A DNA stretch of 6,445 bases from Pseudomonadota bacterium (GCA_023392555.1 JAEVYW010000322.1:1-6445), one strand, 5' to 3'; shown: positions 1 to 5,653, counted from the stretch's first letter. Notes: generated from the letters alone by a model not told the origin. A program made the numbers and translations.

Positions 1-805
1 GCTTCATGCCGAGGCTGATGCGCTGAGTCTCACGGTTGATGCGGATGATCTGCACCTTCACCGTGTCGCCGATGTTGATCACCTCGCTCGGGTGATTGAC
101 GCGCTTGTAGCTGATGTCGGTGACGTGCAGCAGGCCGTCGATCCCACCCAGGTCCACGAAGGCGCCATAGTCGGTGATGTTCTTGACGACGCCGTCGATC
201 ACCTGACCCTCGGCCAGGCTCTGGATTAGGCCGCTGCGCTGCTCGGCGCGGGTCTCTTCGAGGATGGCGCGGCGCGACACGACGATGTTGCCGCGGCGGC
301 GGTCCATCTTGAGGATCTGGAACGGCTGCGGGATTTCCATCAGCGGGCCGACGTCGCGCACCGGACGGATATCGACCTGCGAACCCGGAAGGAACGCCAC
401 TGCGCCGCCGAGGTCGACGGTGAAGCCGCCCTTCACGCGGCCGAAGATGACGCCTTCGACGCGGTTGCCGGCGGAGAATTCGCCTTCCAGCTTGTCCCAC
501 GCGGCTTCGCGGCGAGCGCGGTCGCGGCTGAGCATCGCTTCGCCGGCGGAGTTCTCGACGCGGTCGACATAGACCTCGACCGTATCGCCGACGGAAATTT
601 CTGCCTTCTGGCCCGGCGCTGCGAACTCGCGCAGCGGCACTCGGCCTTCGGACTTCAGACCCACGTCGATCACCGCGAGATCGTTTTCGATCGCGGTCAC
701 CGTGCCCTTGACGACCTTGCCCTCAAAAGCCTCGTTCTCACCGCCAAGGCTCTCGTTGAGGAGCGCCGCGAAATCGTCGCGGGACGGAAATGTCGTGGTT
801 GCCAT
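1..805 (-). CDS. rpsA: 30S ribosomal protein S1, N-terminal part (runs off the left edge)
   Basis: S1 binds mRNA on the small ribosomal subunit and helps load leaders that are structured or have poor ribosome-binding sites. 268 codons are visible from the ATG at 805; the C-terminal part lies outside the window. Three S1 (OB-fold) repeats can be seen: about residues 26-95 (FEGKVVKGTVTAIENDLAV), 113-178 (GNRVEGVIFGRVKGGFTVDL) and 199-267 (EGQVIDGVVKNITDYGAFVD, then GLLHVTDIS). The first two are the ribosome-binding type and the third is the canonical RNA-binding type. A full alphaproteobacterial S1 is about 560-570 aa, so roughly half is present. No good Shine-Dalgarno sequence precedes the ATG, which is common for rpsA and fits autogenous control. 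The sequence reads like sphingomonad S1. Identification is secure. Confidence 0.97.
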   Translation of the reverse strand, partial: MATTTFPSRDDFAALLNESLGGENEAFEGKVVKGTVTAIENDLAVIDVGLKSEGRVPLREFAAPGQKAEISVGDTVEVYVDRVENSAGEAMLSRDRARREAAWDKLEGEFSAGNRVEGVIFGRVKGGFTVDLGGAVAFLPGSQVDIRPVRDVGPLMEIPQPFQILKMDRRRGNIVVSRRAILEETRAEQRSGLIQSLAEGQVIDGVVKNITDYGAFVDLGGIDGLLHVTDISYKRVNHPSEVINIGDTVKVQIIRINRETQRISLGMK

Positions 806-960
806 AAAGATGTTTGTCTTTCGTATTCGAATGGCCTGCCGCGGAGCGCGCCACCGTGGCGAGCCTTCACATGCGGACCTGGTTCAATGCACTGCCGCCA
901 CGGCACCACGCCGAGCCGGCGTCTTTTGGGAGGCTTCAGTTCGCGCGGAGCCCAACATGG
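806..960 (-). promoter_or_regulatory. rpsA leader/promoter region with an inverted repeat
   Basis: This 155-bp stretch lies between an intrinsic terminator and the rpsA start and has no credible gene. It contains a perfect 8-bp inverted repeat, CCGTGGCG at 854-861 and CGCCACGG at 896-903, separated by 34 bases. In the rpsA transcript this could form a hairpin about 50 nt upstream of the ATG. Since a terminator lies just upstream, rpsA should be transcribed from a promoter inside this stretch, but I could not pick out a convincing -35/-10 pair. S1 is known to repress its own translation through leader structure in Escherichia coli; a similar role here is inference. Confidence 0.4.
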
Positions 961-1007
961 AAAAAAGCGCGTGGCGGCGCCGGTTCAGCCGGTACACCGT
1001 ACGCGCT
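961..1007 (-). terminator. Intrinsic terminator upstream of rpsA
   Basis: Read on the minus strand, AGCGCGT (1007-1001) pairs perfectly with ACGCGCT (972-966). An inner CGGTG/CGCCG helix and a CCGG/CCGG helix closing a CTGAA loop follow. The stem runs straight into six T residues (966-961). This has the full form of a Rho-independent terminator. It lies downstream of hicB and 155 bp upstream of rpsA, so it would end hicAB transcription. It may originally have belonged to the gene that preceded rpsA before the cassette arrived; in alphaproteobacteria that gene is often cmk. Attenuation of rpsA is a less likely alternative. Confidence 0.75.
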
Positions 1008-1039
1008 CGCCAAAGACGGGCTTCCGCGGGAGCGCAACA

Positions 1040-1056
1040 GCCGCCCGCCGGACGGC
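1040..1056 (-). repeat. Short GC-rich hairpin between hicB and the terminator
   Basis: On the minus strand GCCGTCC and GGGCGGC pair over 7 bp (one G-U) around a 3-base GGC loop. No T-tract follows, so it is not a canonical terminator. It lies about 40 bp past the hicB stop and could protect the 3' end of the hicAB mRNA or assist termination. Confidence 0.35.
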
Positions 1057-1060
1057 TGCG

Positions 1061-1083
1061 CCATTAGCTTAGAGGGGGAGTAA
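1061..1083 (+). repeat. Left copy of the direct repeat flanking the hicAB-mmeI cassette
   Basis: CCATTAGC (1061-1068), seven bases, then GGGAGTAA (1076-1083). The same two octamers, six bases apart, recur at 4562-4583 in the same orientation. This copy lies 15 bp beyond the hicB stop. The pair brackets exactly the toxin-antitoxin and restriction-modification genes, so they may mark recombination or insertion ends. This is inference, since the spacers between the octamers differ. Confidence 0.45.
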
Positions 1084-1098
1084 TCGCAAGCGAAGCAG

Positions 1099-1317
1099 TT
1101 AGTTGACGGTCACCGGCTTCGGAGCAGGCACCGTCTTGTCCATTTCCTCTGCCGCTTCGATCCAGCAAGCGATGGCGTCGTAGGCATTCTGCAGCGCCTC
1201 TTGCGGCGTTTCACCGTCCGACTTGCAGCCCGGCAGTTCCGGCACGACAGCGATGTAACCGCCACCAAGCTCTTCGCTGAGCGGTTTCACGTCGACCTCG
1301 TAGCGATACGCGTTCAT
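1099..1317 (-). CDS. hicB: HicB-family antitoxin (short form, no DNA-binding domain)
   Basis: A 72-aa protein with the HicB partial RNase-H-like fold: N-terminal strand YRYEVDVKPL, then GGGYIAVVPELPGC (residues 18-31) and DGETPQEALQNAYDAI (35-50) leading into a helix. It should bind and neutralise the HicA toxin encoded just upstream. The ATG at 1317 overlaps the hicA stop as ATGA, and an AAGGCAGG ribosome-binding site precedes it inside hicA, so the two are probably translationally coupled. Longer upstream in-frame extensions lie within hicA and are unlikely. The protein stops after the core domain, with a short PAPKPVTVN tail and no HTH or ribbon-helix-helix domain. It may therefore not autoregulate the operon by DNA binding as longer HicB proteins do. 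Confidence 0.88.
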   Translation of the reverse strand: MNAYRYEVDVKPLSEELGGGYIAVVPELPGCKSDGETPQEALQNAYDAIACWIEAAEEMDKTVPAPKPVTVN

Positions 1318-1562
1318 TCGCCTGCCTTTATCACGCGCTCGATGAACCGGACCAGATCCGCAATATACACGGCCTTGATCGGACGATGAGCGGGAATGGT
1401 TAAGATCTCGTCCTGTCCCGGATGCTTTACCTTGTAATGTGACCCTTTCCTTGGCGGCGTGCAAGCGACGCCGAACGCTGCGCAAACGCGCTCGACATCC
1501 TCAATCCGCCAGTCGCGCGGATTTGCACGCATCTTTTCGAGAAGTTTGTCGCCCCGCCCCAT
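1314..1562 (-). CDS. hicA: HicA-family mRNA interferase toxin
   Basis: An 82-aa protein of the HicA/YcfA family. These are small double-stranded-RNA-binding-fold toxins that cleave mRNA and are held inactive by HicB. Seen here: an N-terminal helix region (GDKLLEKMRANPRDWRIED), the conserved G40-S41-H42 motif with the catalytic histidine, the following YKVKHP strand, and the TIPAHRPIKAVYIADLVRFI segment (55-74). The length is typical. The ATG at 1562 is chosen because the family begins with this helix; an in-frame TTG at 1598 would add 12 unsupported residues. The gene is the first of a two-gene operon with hicB (4-bp overlap) and is divergent from the MmeI-like gene across 125 bp. All recognisable key residues are present, so the toxin is probably active. 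Confidence 0.9.
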   Translation of the reverse strand: MGRGDKLLEKMRANPRDWRIEDVERVCAAFGVACTPPRKGSHYKVKHPGQDEILTIPAHRPIKAVYIADLVRFIERVIKAGE

Positions 1563-1687
1563 CCGCCTGGTTCTTGAGGCGTCATTCCTATTGGTCAAGC
1601 GGCGCTTGCGTGTTGTGACCCGGAAGTGCCACGCTTGTTCGGCTCGAGTTGGGGGAAGTGTGAGCAGGCCAATAGTTGAGACATTCC
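1563..1687. promoter_or_regulatory. Divergent intergenic region between hicA and the mmeI-like gene
   Basis: This 125-bp gap must hold the promoters for both the leftward hicAB operon and the rightward restriction-modification gene. A TTGACC hexamer on the minus strand (1598-1593) resembles a -35 box, but the matching -10 candidate (AAGAAC after 17 bases) is weak and would leave almost no leader. CTATTGG (1588-1594) and its complement CCAATAG (1669-1675) form a 7-bp inverted repeat about 75 bp apart that could be a shared operator. These assignments are tentative. Confidence 0.3.
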
Positions 1688-4516
1688 ATGTCGCCGCATG
1701 ACTTCGTCGCCAAATGGCGGGGCGTGGAGCAGAAGGAGCGCTCTGCCTCGCAGAGCCATTTCAACGATCTGTGCGCCCTGCTCGGGATCGTCGACCCCAT
1801 CTCGGCCGATCCGACTGGCGACTGGTTTACCTTTGAAAAGGGCGCCAGCAAGACGAGCGGCGGCGAAGGCTGGGCCGACGTCTGGCGCAAAGGTTGCTTC
1901 GCCTGGGAATACAAAGGAAAGCGCAAGAACCTCGAAGCCGCCTTTTCCCAGCTGCTCCAATACAGCATCGCGTTGGAGAGCCCGCCTCTGCTGATCACGT
2001 CCGACATGGACCGCATACGCGTCCACACCAACTGGACCAACACGGTTCAGGAAATCCACGAGTTCACGCTGGACGACCTGATCGACGGCTCGGTTCGACA
2101 GCGGCTCAAGCAGGCTTTCACCGACCCCGAAGCGTTCAAGCCGCGCAAGACTCGCCAGGAACTGACCGAGGAAACCGCCGGGGAGTTCGCCGGCCTTGCG
2201 CAGCGCCTCCGCCAGCGAGGCCACGAAGGCCATCAGGTGGCCCATTTCGTCAACCGCCTCGTCTTCTGCATGTTCGCCGAGGATGTCGGCCTGCTTCGCG
2301 ACAATCTGTTCACTCGGATGCTTGAACGCAGCCGGTCGAACCCATCGGATTTCGTAACCAATGGCGAACTGCTGTTCGGCGCGATGGCTAAGGGTGGCTC
2401 AGTCGGCTTCGAGTCCGTGGACTGGTTCAACGGCGGACTGTTCGACGACGATCACGCGCTTCCGCTGAACGGCGACGACATCGGCGATTTGCTGCAGGCG
2501 GCCCGACGGGATTGGTCGCAGATTGATCCGTCGATCCTCGGCACCCTGTTCGAACGCGGGCTCGATCCGGCCAAGCGCAGCCAGCTCGGCGCGCACTACA
2601 CCGACCGAGCGAAGATCATGATGATTGTGCAGCCCGTCATTATCGATCCGCTGGAGGCGGAATGGGCCGAAGCACTGGGGAAGATGACCGCGCTGGTCGA
2701 AAATGCGCCGAAGCAGACGAAGGATAAGCTCCTGCGTGGCGCCGAACTGGCGAAACGGACCAAGGCGCTGGCCGACGCCACTGCCCTCCACAACGCCTTC
2801 ATCGAAAGTCTGGCGAACTTCCGGGTGCTCGATCCGGCATGCGGGTCAGGCAACTTCCTCTACGTGGCGCTGCGAGCGCTGAAGGACATCGAGCACCGCG
2901 CCAATCTTGACGCCGAAGCGCTCGGTCTGCCTCGTGGGTTTCCGCGCGTCGGGCCGGAAAATGTGCTGGGGATCGAGCTTAATCCTTATGCGGCTGAACT
3001 GGCGCGCGTTTCGGTGTGGATCGGCGAAATCCAGTGGATGCGGCGGAATGGGTTTGAGGCGTCGAAGAATCCGATCTTGCGCTCGCTGGACACTATCGAG
3101 TGTCGCGATGCGGTACTCAACGACGATGGCACCCGGGCGGCGTGGCCCGAAGCCGATGTGGTGATTGGCAACCCACCGTTTCTCGGAAACAAGAAGATGA
3201 TCCGCGAACTGGGCGAGGACTACACGACCGCCCTGCGGGAGGCTTGGCCGGAAGTGCCGGGCGGCGTCGATCTCGTCTGCTACTGGTTTGCCAAAGCATG
3301 GGCGATGATCGTCAGCCAGCGGGTCAAGGGCGCCGGTCTCGTTGCCACCAACAGCATCCGCAGCGGCAAGAACCGAGAGGTGCTCAGGCCGGTTGTAGAA
3401 AGCGGACGCTTCTTCAACGCTTCCAGCGACGAAGAATGGACCGTCGAAGGCGCTGCGGTGCGAGTGTCACTAGTGTGCTTTGACCGGCAGCATGGCGGAC
3501 CGGCCAAGCTCGACGGCCGACCCGTGAACGCGATTTTCTCCGACCTCTCGGCTGAACGAGGCGGAGTCGACCTGACCTCGGCTAAGCGTCTGACGGCCAA
3601 TAGAAATGTCGCTTTCCAAGGACCCGTTAAAGTGGGGCCTTTCGACGTCGAAGGCGAACTCGCGCGTAAGTGGCTTCAAATGCCAGCCAACCCAAATGGC
3701 CGTCCGAATTCCGACGTGGTTCGACCGCTCCTCAACGGAATGGACATCACCCGACGACCGTCTGACAGGTGGCTCGTGAACTTTGGTGAGTTGTCGCTGG
3801 AGCACGCATCTCTTTACGAGGCGCCGTTCGAGTACGTCAGGGCAACGGTCAAACCGCTACGAGACACGAACCGCGACGATAATCGTCGGGAGAACTGGTG
3901 GAGAATGGGACGCTCCGGCCGCGATTTGGTCGAGGCGTGTAACGGGCTAACTCGGGCGATCTTCACTCCTCGTGTCGCCAAGCACAGGCTCTTCGTCTGG
4001 GCGCCAGCGGTAACCGTTCCCGACAGTCGCGTGGCAGTGATCGCTCGTGATGATGACACCAGCTTCGGCATTCTTCATTCCAAGTTTCACGAACTCTGGT
4101 CGCTGGCCCTAGGCGGTTGGCACGGCGTCGGAAACGATCCGCAGTACACGCCATCTCTTGGCTTCGAGACCTTTCCCTTCCCTGACGGCCTAGCGCCCGA
4201 CATTTCCGCCGCCGACTATGCCGGCGAACCGCGCGCGCAAAAGATTGCTGCTGCTGCGGCGCGCCTGAACGAGTTGCGCGAGAAGTGGCTCAATCCAGCC
4301 GACCTCGTCGTTCGTGAGCCGGAAGTCGTGCCCGGCTACCCCGACCGCATCGCTCCGAAGAACGACGAAGCCGCAAAGGAATTGAAGAAGCGCACCCTCA
4401 CCAACCTCTACAACGCGCGCCCGCAATGGCTGACGAATGCCCATGCCGCGCTTGATGAGGCCGTGGCCGAAGCTTACGGCTGGGGTGACGACTGGCGCGC
4501 TTCTGACGGACGATGA
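1688..4516 (+). CDS. MmeI-like type IIL restriction-modification enzyme (fused nuclease and DNA adenine methyltransferase)
   Basis: A 942-aa single-chain enzyme that should methylate adenine in its target and cut at a distance from unmodified sites. Regions in order: N-terminal nuclease with D64-x9-E74-Y75-K76, matching the MmeI D-x9-ExK site (the surrounding GWADVWRKGCFAWEYKGK is typical); helical spacer, about 160-290; class I methyltransferase with motif X (LGAHYT, 300-305), motif I (DPACGSGNF, 382-390) and motif IV (NPPF, 495-498); target-recognition region, about 620-830, ending in FGILHSKFHELWSL and FETFPFP; C-terminal helices. MmeI itself is 919 aa, so this is essentially full length. 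The ATG at 1688 is preferred over a TTG at 1676. It is divergent from hicAB and has no separate methyltransferase or specificity gene, as expected for type IIL. The final residues look frameshifted (see 4500-4568). Recognition sequence cannot be read by eye. Confidence 0.93.
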   Translation: MSPHDFVAKWRGVEQKERSASQSHFNDLCALLGIVDPISADPTGDWFTFEKGASKTSGGEGWADVWRKGCFAWEYKGKRKNLEAAFSQLLQYSIALESPPLLITSDMDRIRVHTNWTNTVQEIHEFTLDDLIDGSVRQRLKQAFTDPEAFKPRKTRQELTEETAGEFAGLAQRLRQRGHEGHQVAHFVNRLVFCMFAEDVGLLRDNLFTRMLERSRSNPSDFVTNGELLFGAMAKGGSVGFESVDWFNGGLFDDDHALPLNGDDIGDLLQAARRDWSQIDPSILGTLFERGLDPAKRSQLGAHYTDRAKIMMIVQPVIIDPLEAEWAEALGKMTALVENAPKQTKDKLLRGAELAKRTKALADATALHNAFIESLANFRVLDPACGSGNFLYVALRALKDIEHRANLDAEALGLPRGFPRVGPENVLGIELNPYAAELARVSVWIGEIQWMRRNGFEASKNPILRSLDTIECRDAVLNDDGTRAAWPEADVVIGNPPFLGNKKMIRELGEDYTTALREAWPEVPGGVDLVCYWFAKAWAMIVSQRVKGAGLVATNSIRSGKNREVLRPVVESGRFFNASSDEEWTVEGAAVRVSLVCFDRQHGGPAKLDGRPVNAIFSDLSAERGGVDLTSAKRLTANRNVAFQGPVKVGPFDVEGELARKWLQMPANPNGRPNSDVVRPLLNGMDITRRPSDRWLVNFGELSLEHASLYEAPFEYVRATVKPLRDTNRDDNRRENWWRMGRSGRDLVEACNGLTRAIFTPRVAKHRLFVWAPAVTVPDSRVAVIARDDDTSFGILHSKFHELWSLALGGWHGVGNDPQYTPSLGFETFPFPDGLAPDISAADYAGEPRAQKIAAAAARLNELREKWLNPADLVVREPEVVPGYPDRIAPKNDEAAKELKKRTLTNLYNARPQWLTNAHAALDEAVAEAYGWGDDWRASDGR

Positions 4517-4568
4517 AATTTTGGCTCGGCTGTTCCGGCTCAATCAGGAACAAGCTGAGAGCCATTAG
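4500..4568 (+). other. Out-of-frame C-terminal tail of the MmeI-like gene (probable +1 frameshift)
   Basis: In the annotated frame the protein ends DDWRASDGR-stop at 4516. Reading from 4503 in the next frame gives LTDDEILARLFRLNQEQAES followed by H and a TAG stop at 4566-4568. That matches the usual ending of MmeI-like proteins as I know them, where GWGDDWRA is followed by a 'L-T/S-D-E-E-I-L-x-R-L-x-x-L-N-x-E' helix. One extra base around 4499-4502 (GCTTC) explains the switch. It is either a real mutation that removes about 20 terminal residues or a sequencing error. The corrected gene would end at 4568, two bases before a strong hairpin. Confidence 0.8.
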
Positions 4569-4583
4569 CCGTCACGGGAGTAA
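4562..4583 (+). repeat. Right copy of the direct repeat flanking the hicAB-mmeI cassette
   Basis: CCATTAGC (4562-4569), six bases, then GGGAGTAA (4576-4583), repeating the arrangement at 1061-1083. It covers the stop codon of the frame-corrected mmeI-like gene and overlaps the left half of the 4570-4594 hairpin. With the left copy it frames a block of about 3.5 kb. Confidence 0.45.
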
Positions 4584-4594
4584 ATCCCGTGACG
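4570..4594 (+). terminator. Perfect 10-bp hairpin after the mmeI-like gene
   Basis: CGTCACGGGA and TCCCGTGACG pair perfectly around a five-base GTAAA loop. The hairpin begins two bases after the frame-corrected stop codon, a position typical of a transcription terminator. No T-tract follows, so termination may be Rho-assisted, or the palindrome may be a protein-binding or recombination site at the cassette edge. Confidence 0.5.
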
Positions 4595-4729
4595 TCGGAC
4601 GCGTCTCGCTGCGCGGCTTAGGCCGCTTGCTCGCGCGCCGGCCGGCACTCTCTGGCTCTTCGCGCTGCTTTGCTGCGCTCGGCAGTTCGTGCTGTCCTAC
4701 ACACCCCATTTCGTGGCTTATCCTGCCGG

Positions 4730-5410
4730 ATGAGCAGCAACTCTTCCCGCGCGAAGCGGTCCGCGGTCGCCAATTCCCTGGCCCACTCCTTTCCCGTCAC
4801 CCTCACCGCCGCCGCGATCCGCGCCGCGAACACGCTGGAGGATGAGTTCGACGTGCCGCCGGATCCGATCCCGTTCGATCCGGTCCCGCGGCGGCGCAAG
4901 CGCAAGGACGGCTGGACGGAGGCGCTGCAGCGCGAGTTCATCGCCTGCCTTCAGCGCACCGGCTCGGTCACCCTCTCCGCCCGCGCCGTCGGCAAGGCCG
5001 CAAGCACCGCCTATCGCCTGCTGGAGGTCGATGGCGCAGACAGCTTCGCGATCGCCTGGGACAAGGCGGCCGCTGAAGGCCTCTCGCGCCTCCGCCAGGA
5101 TTCCATCGCCCGCGCCCTCAACGGCTCGCTGGTGCCGGTCTATCGTCGCGGGCGGCTGGTGCGGGTCGAGCATCGCCGCAACGATCGGCTCGCCATCGCC
5201 CTGCTCGGCAATCGCGATAACGAGATCGACCGCCACCGCCACGCCGCCCTTCGCCGCCACGCCGCGAAGATGGAGTGGCAGGCCGTCGATCGCGCCGGTG
5301 AAGAGCGCAAACGCGCCGAAATCGAAGCAAAAAGAGCGTACGATGAGGAGATTGAACGCATCCTCGACATCGCGCGTTCGGACGTCGGACCAAGGATTAC
5401 AAAGCTTTAG
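4730..5410 (+). CDS. HTH-domain protein resembling a phage terminase small subunit; function unknown
   Basis: A 226-aa protein, probably DNA-binding. A low-complexity N-terminus ends in the basic cluster RRRKRK (54-59). A homeodomain-like HTH follows at about 62-100: a helix around W62-L74, then GSVTLSARAVGKAASTAYRL (78-97) as the turn and recognition helix. The next segment, DSFAIAWDKAAAEG, is typical of a sphingomonad family usually left as hypothetical and distantly like terminase small subunits. Residues 167-215 are highly charged and probably helical or coiled coil. The ATG at 4730 is chosen because it begins the hydrophilic N-terminus; an upstream TTG at 4670 adds unsupported residues. 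No large terminase or other phage gene is nearby, so this is more likely a domesticated or regulatory protein than part of a prophage. The ribosome-binding site is weak. Confidence 0.75.
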   Translation: MSSNSSRAKRSAVANSLAHSFPVTLTAAAIRAANTLEDEFDVPPDPIPFDPVPRRRKRKDGWTEALQREFIACLQRTGSVTLSARAVGKAASTAYRLLEVDGADSFAIAWDKAAAEGLSRLRQDSIARALNGSLVPVYRRGRLVRVEHRRNDRLAIALLGNRDNEIDRHRHAALRRHAAKMEWQAVDRAGEERKRAEIEAKRAYDEEIERILDIARSDVGPRITKL

Positions 5411-5427
5411 GGAAGGGCATCACCGCT

Positions 5428-5481
5428 TAAGGTCACACAAATGGCGCCGTTGTCCGTGACCTTTGTGACCTTATGACCTTA
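5428..5481 (+). repeat. Cluster of four TGACCTT heptamers (possible operator)
   Basis: TGACCTT occurs directly at 5457-5463, 5466-5472 and 5474-5480, and inverted (AAGGTCA) at 5429-5435. The inverted copy and the middle direct copy extend to a perfect 10-bp inverted repeat, TAAGGTCACA (5428-5437) and TGTGACCTTA (5464-5473). The starts of the direct copies are 9 and 8 bp apart. The cluster lies just after the HTH gene and ahead of a candidate promoter, so it may be a regulator-binding site. Confidence 0.5.
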
Positions 5482-5489
5482 CGGGCCTG

Positions 5490-5519
5490 TTGTGAGCGTA
5501 TCCAAGGCGCCAATAAAAT
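5490..5519 (+). promoter_or_regulatory. Candidate sigma-70 promoter
   Basis: TTGTGA (5490-5495) and TAAAAT (5514-5519) are separated by 18 bp, matching four of six and five of six consensus positions in an otherwise GC-rich context. It lies downstream of the TGACCTT cluster and would start transcription near 5525, at or just inside the first hairpin of the following leader. It could drive the exported-protein gene at 5654 or a small RNA. Confidence 0.3.
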
Positions 5520-5520
5520 T

Positions 5521-5591
5521 GGGGAGCCCGGTGGTTGGCGACCGGACTCCCCGAAGGATCGGAACGGTCGATGAGGGGTAAGCCTCATCGA
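5521..5591 (+). ncRNA. Two-hairpin structured element (leader or small RNA candidate)
   Basis: Hairpin 1 pairs GGGGAG/CTCCCC and CCGGT/ACCGG (5521-5532 with 5541-5552): 11 bp with one C-A mismatch and an 8-base loop. Hairpin 2 pairs TCGATGAGG (5568-5576) with CCTCATCGA (5583-5591): 9 perfect bp around GGTAAG. Between them GATCG-GAA-CGGTC can form a third small stem. The element ends 62 bp before the ATG at 5654. It matches no RNA family I can name. On the minus strand hairpin 1 is followed by AATTTTATT and could act as a terminator, but no minus-strand gene feeds into it. Confidence 0.4.
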
Positions 5592-5653
5592 TACAAGTGA
5601 TGTGTTCTCTGGGGGGCTTTCGCGCAACTTATCTTTGGTTAAGAATAAGAAAG

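Noticed and set aside
30..500. Minus-strand 156-aa arginine/proline-rich open frame
   Set aside because: It lies out of frame within rpsA on the same strand. Its composition is that of a GC-rich shadow frame, while the rpsA frame gives clear S1 repeats.
702..1083. Plus-strand open frames of 121 and 89 aa across the rpsA start and upstream region
   Set aside because: They overlap the rpsA start antisense, have no ribosome-binding site and no recognisable motif, and cross the terminator and leader structures.
1021..1100. Possible tRNA or tRNA-fragment attachment site next to the left direct repeat
   Set aside because: No cloverleaf, anticodon stem or TTCGA-type T-loop can be assembled on either strand; only a short GC hairpin is present.
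1595..2245. Minus-strand 216-aa open frame
   Set aside because: It is antisense to the nuclease domain of the MmeI-like gene, whose motifs fix the coding frame. It is a third-position GC artefact.
1688..4516. Assignment as a BREX PglX or DISARM methyltransferase
   Set aside because: The N-terminal D-x9-EYK nuclease motif, the ~940-aa length and the FGILHSKFHELWSL/FETFPFP C-terminal motifs fit the MmeI family. No BREX or DISARM partner genes are present.
4718..5260. Minus-strand 180-aa open frame opposite the HTH gene
   Set aside because: Antisense shadow of the HTH-protein gene: valine/alanine/glycine-rich, with no motif and no ribosome-binding site.
5521..5552. Minus-strand intrinsic terminator (hairpin followed by AATTTTATT)
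   Set aside because: The form is possible, but no minus-strand gene lies upstream between 5553 and 6337, so there is no transcript to terminate. Kept only as an alternative for the structured element.
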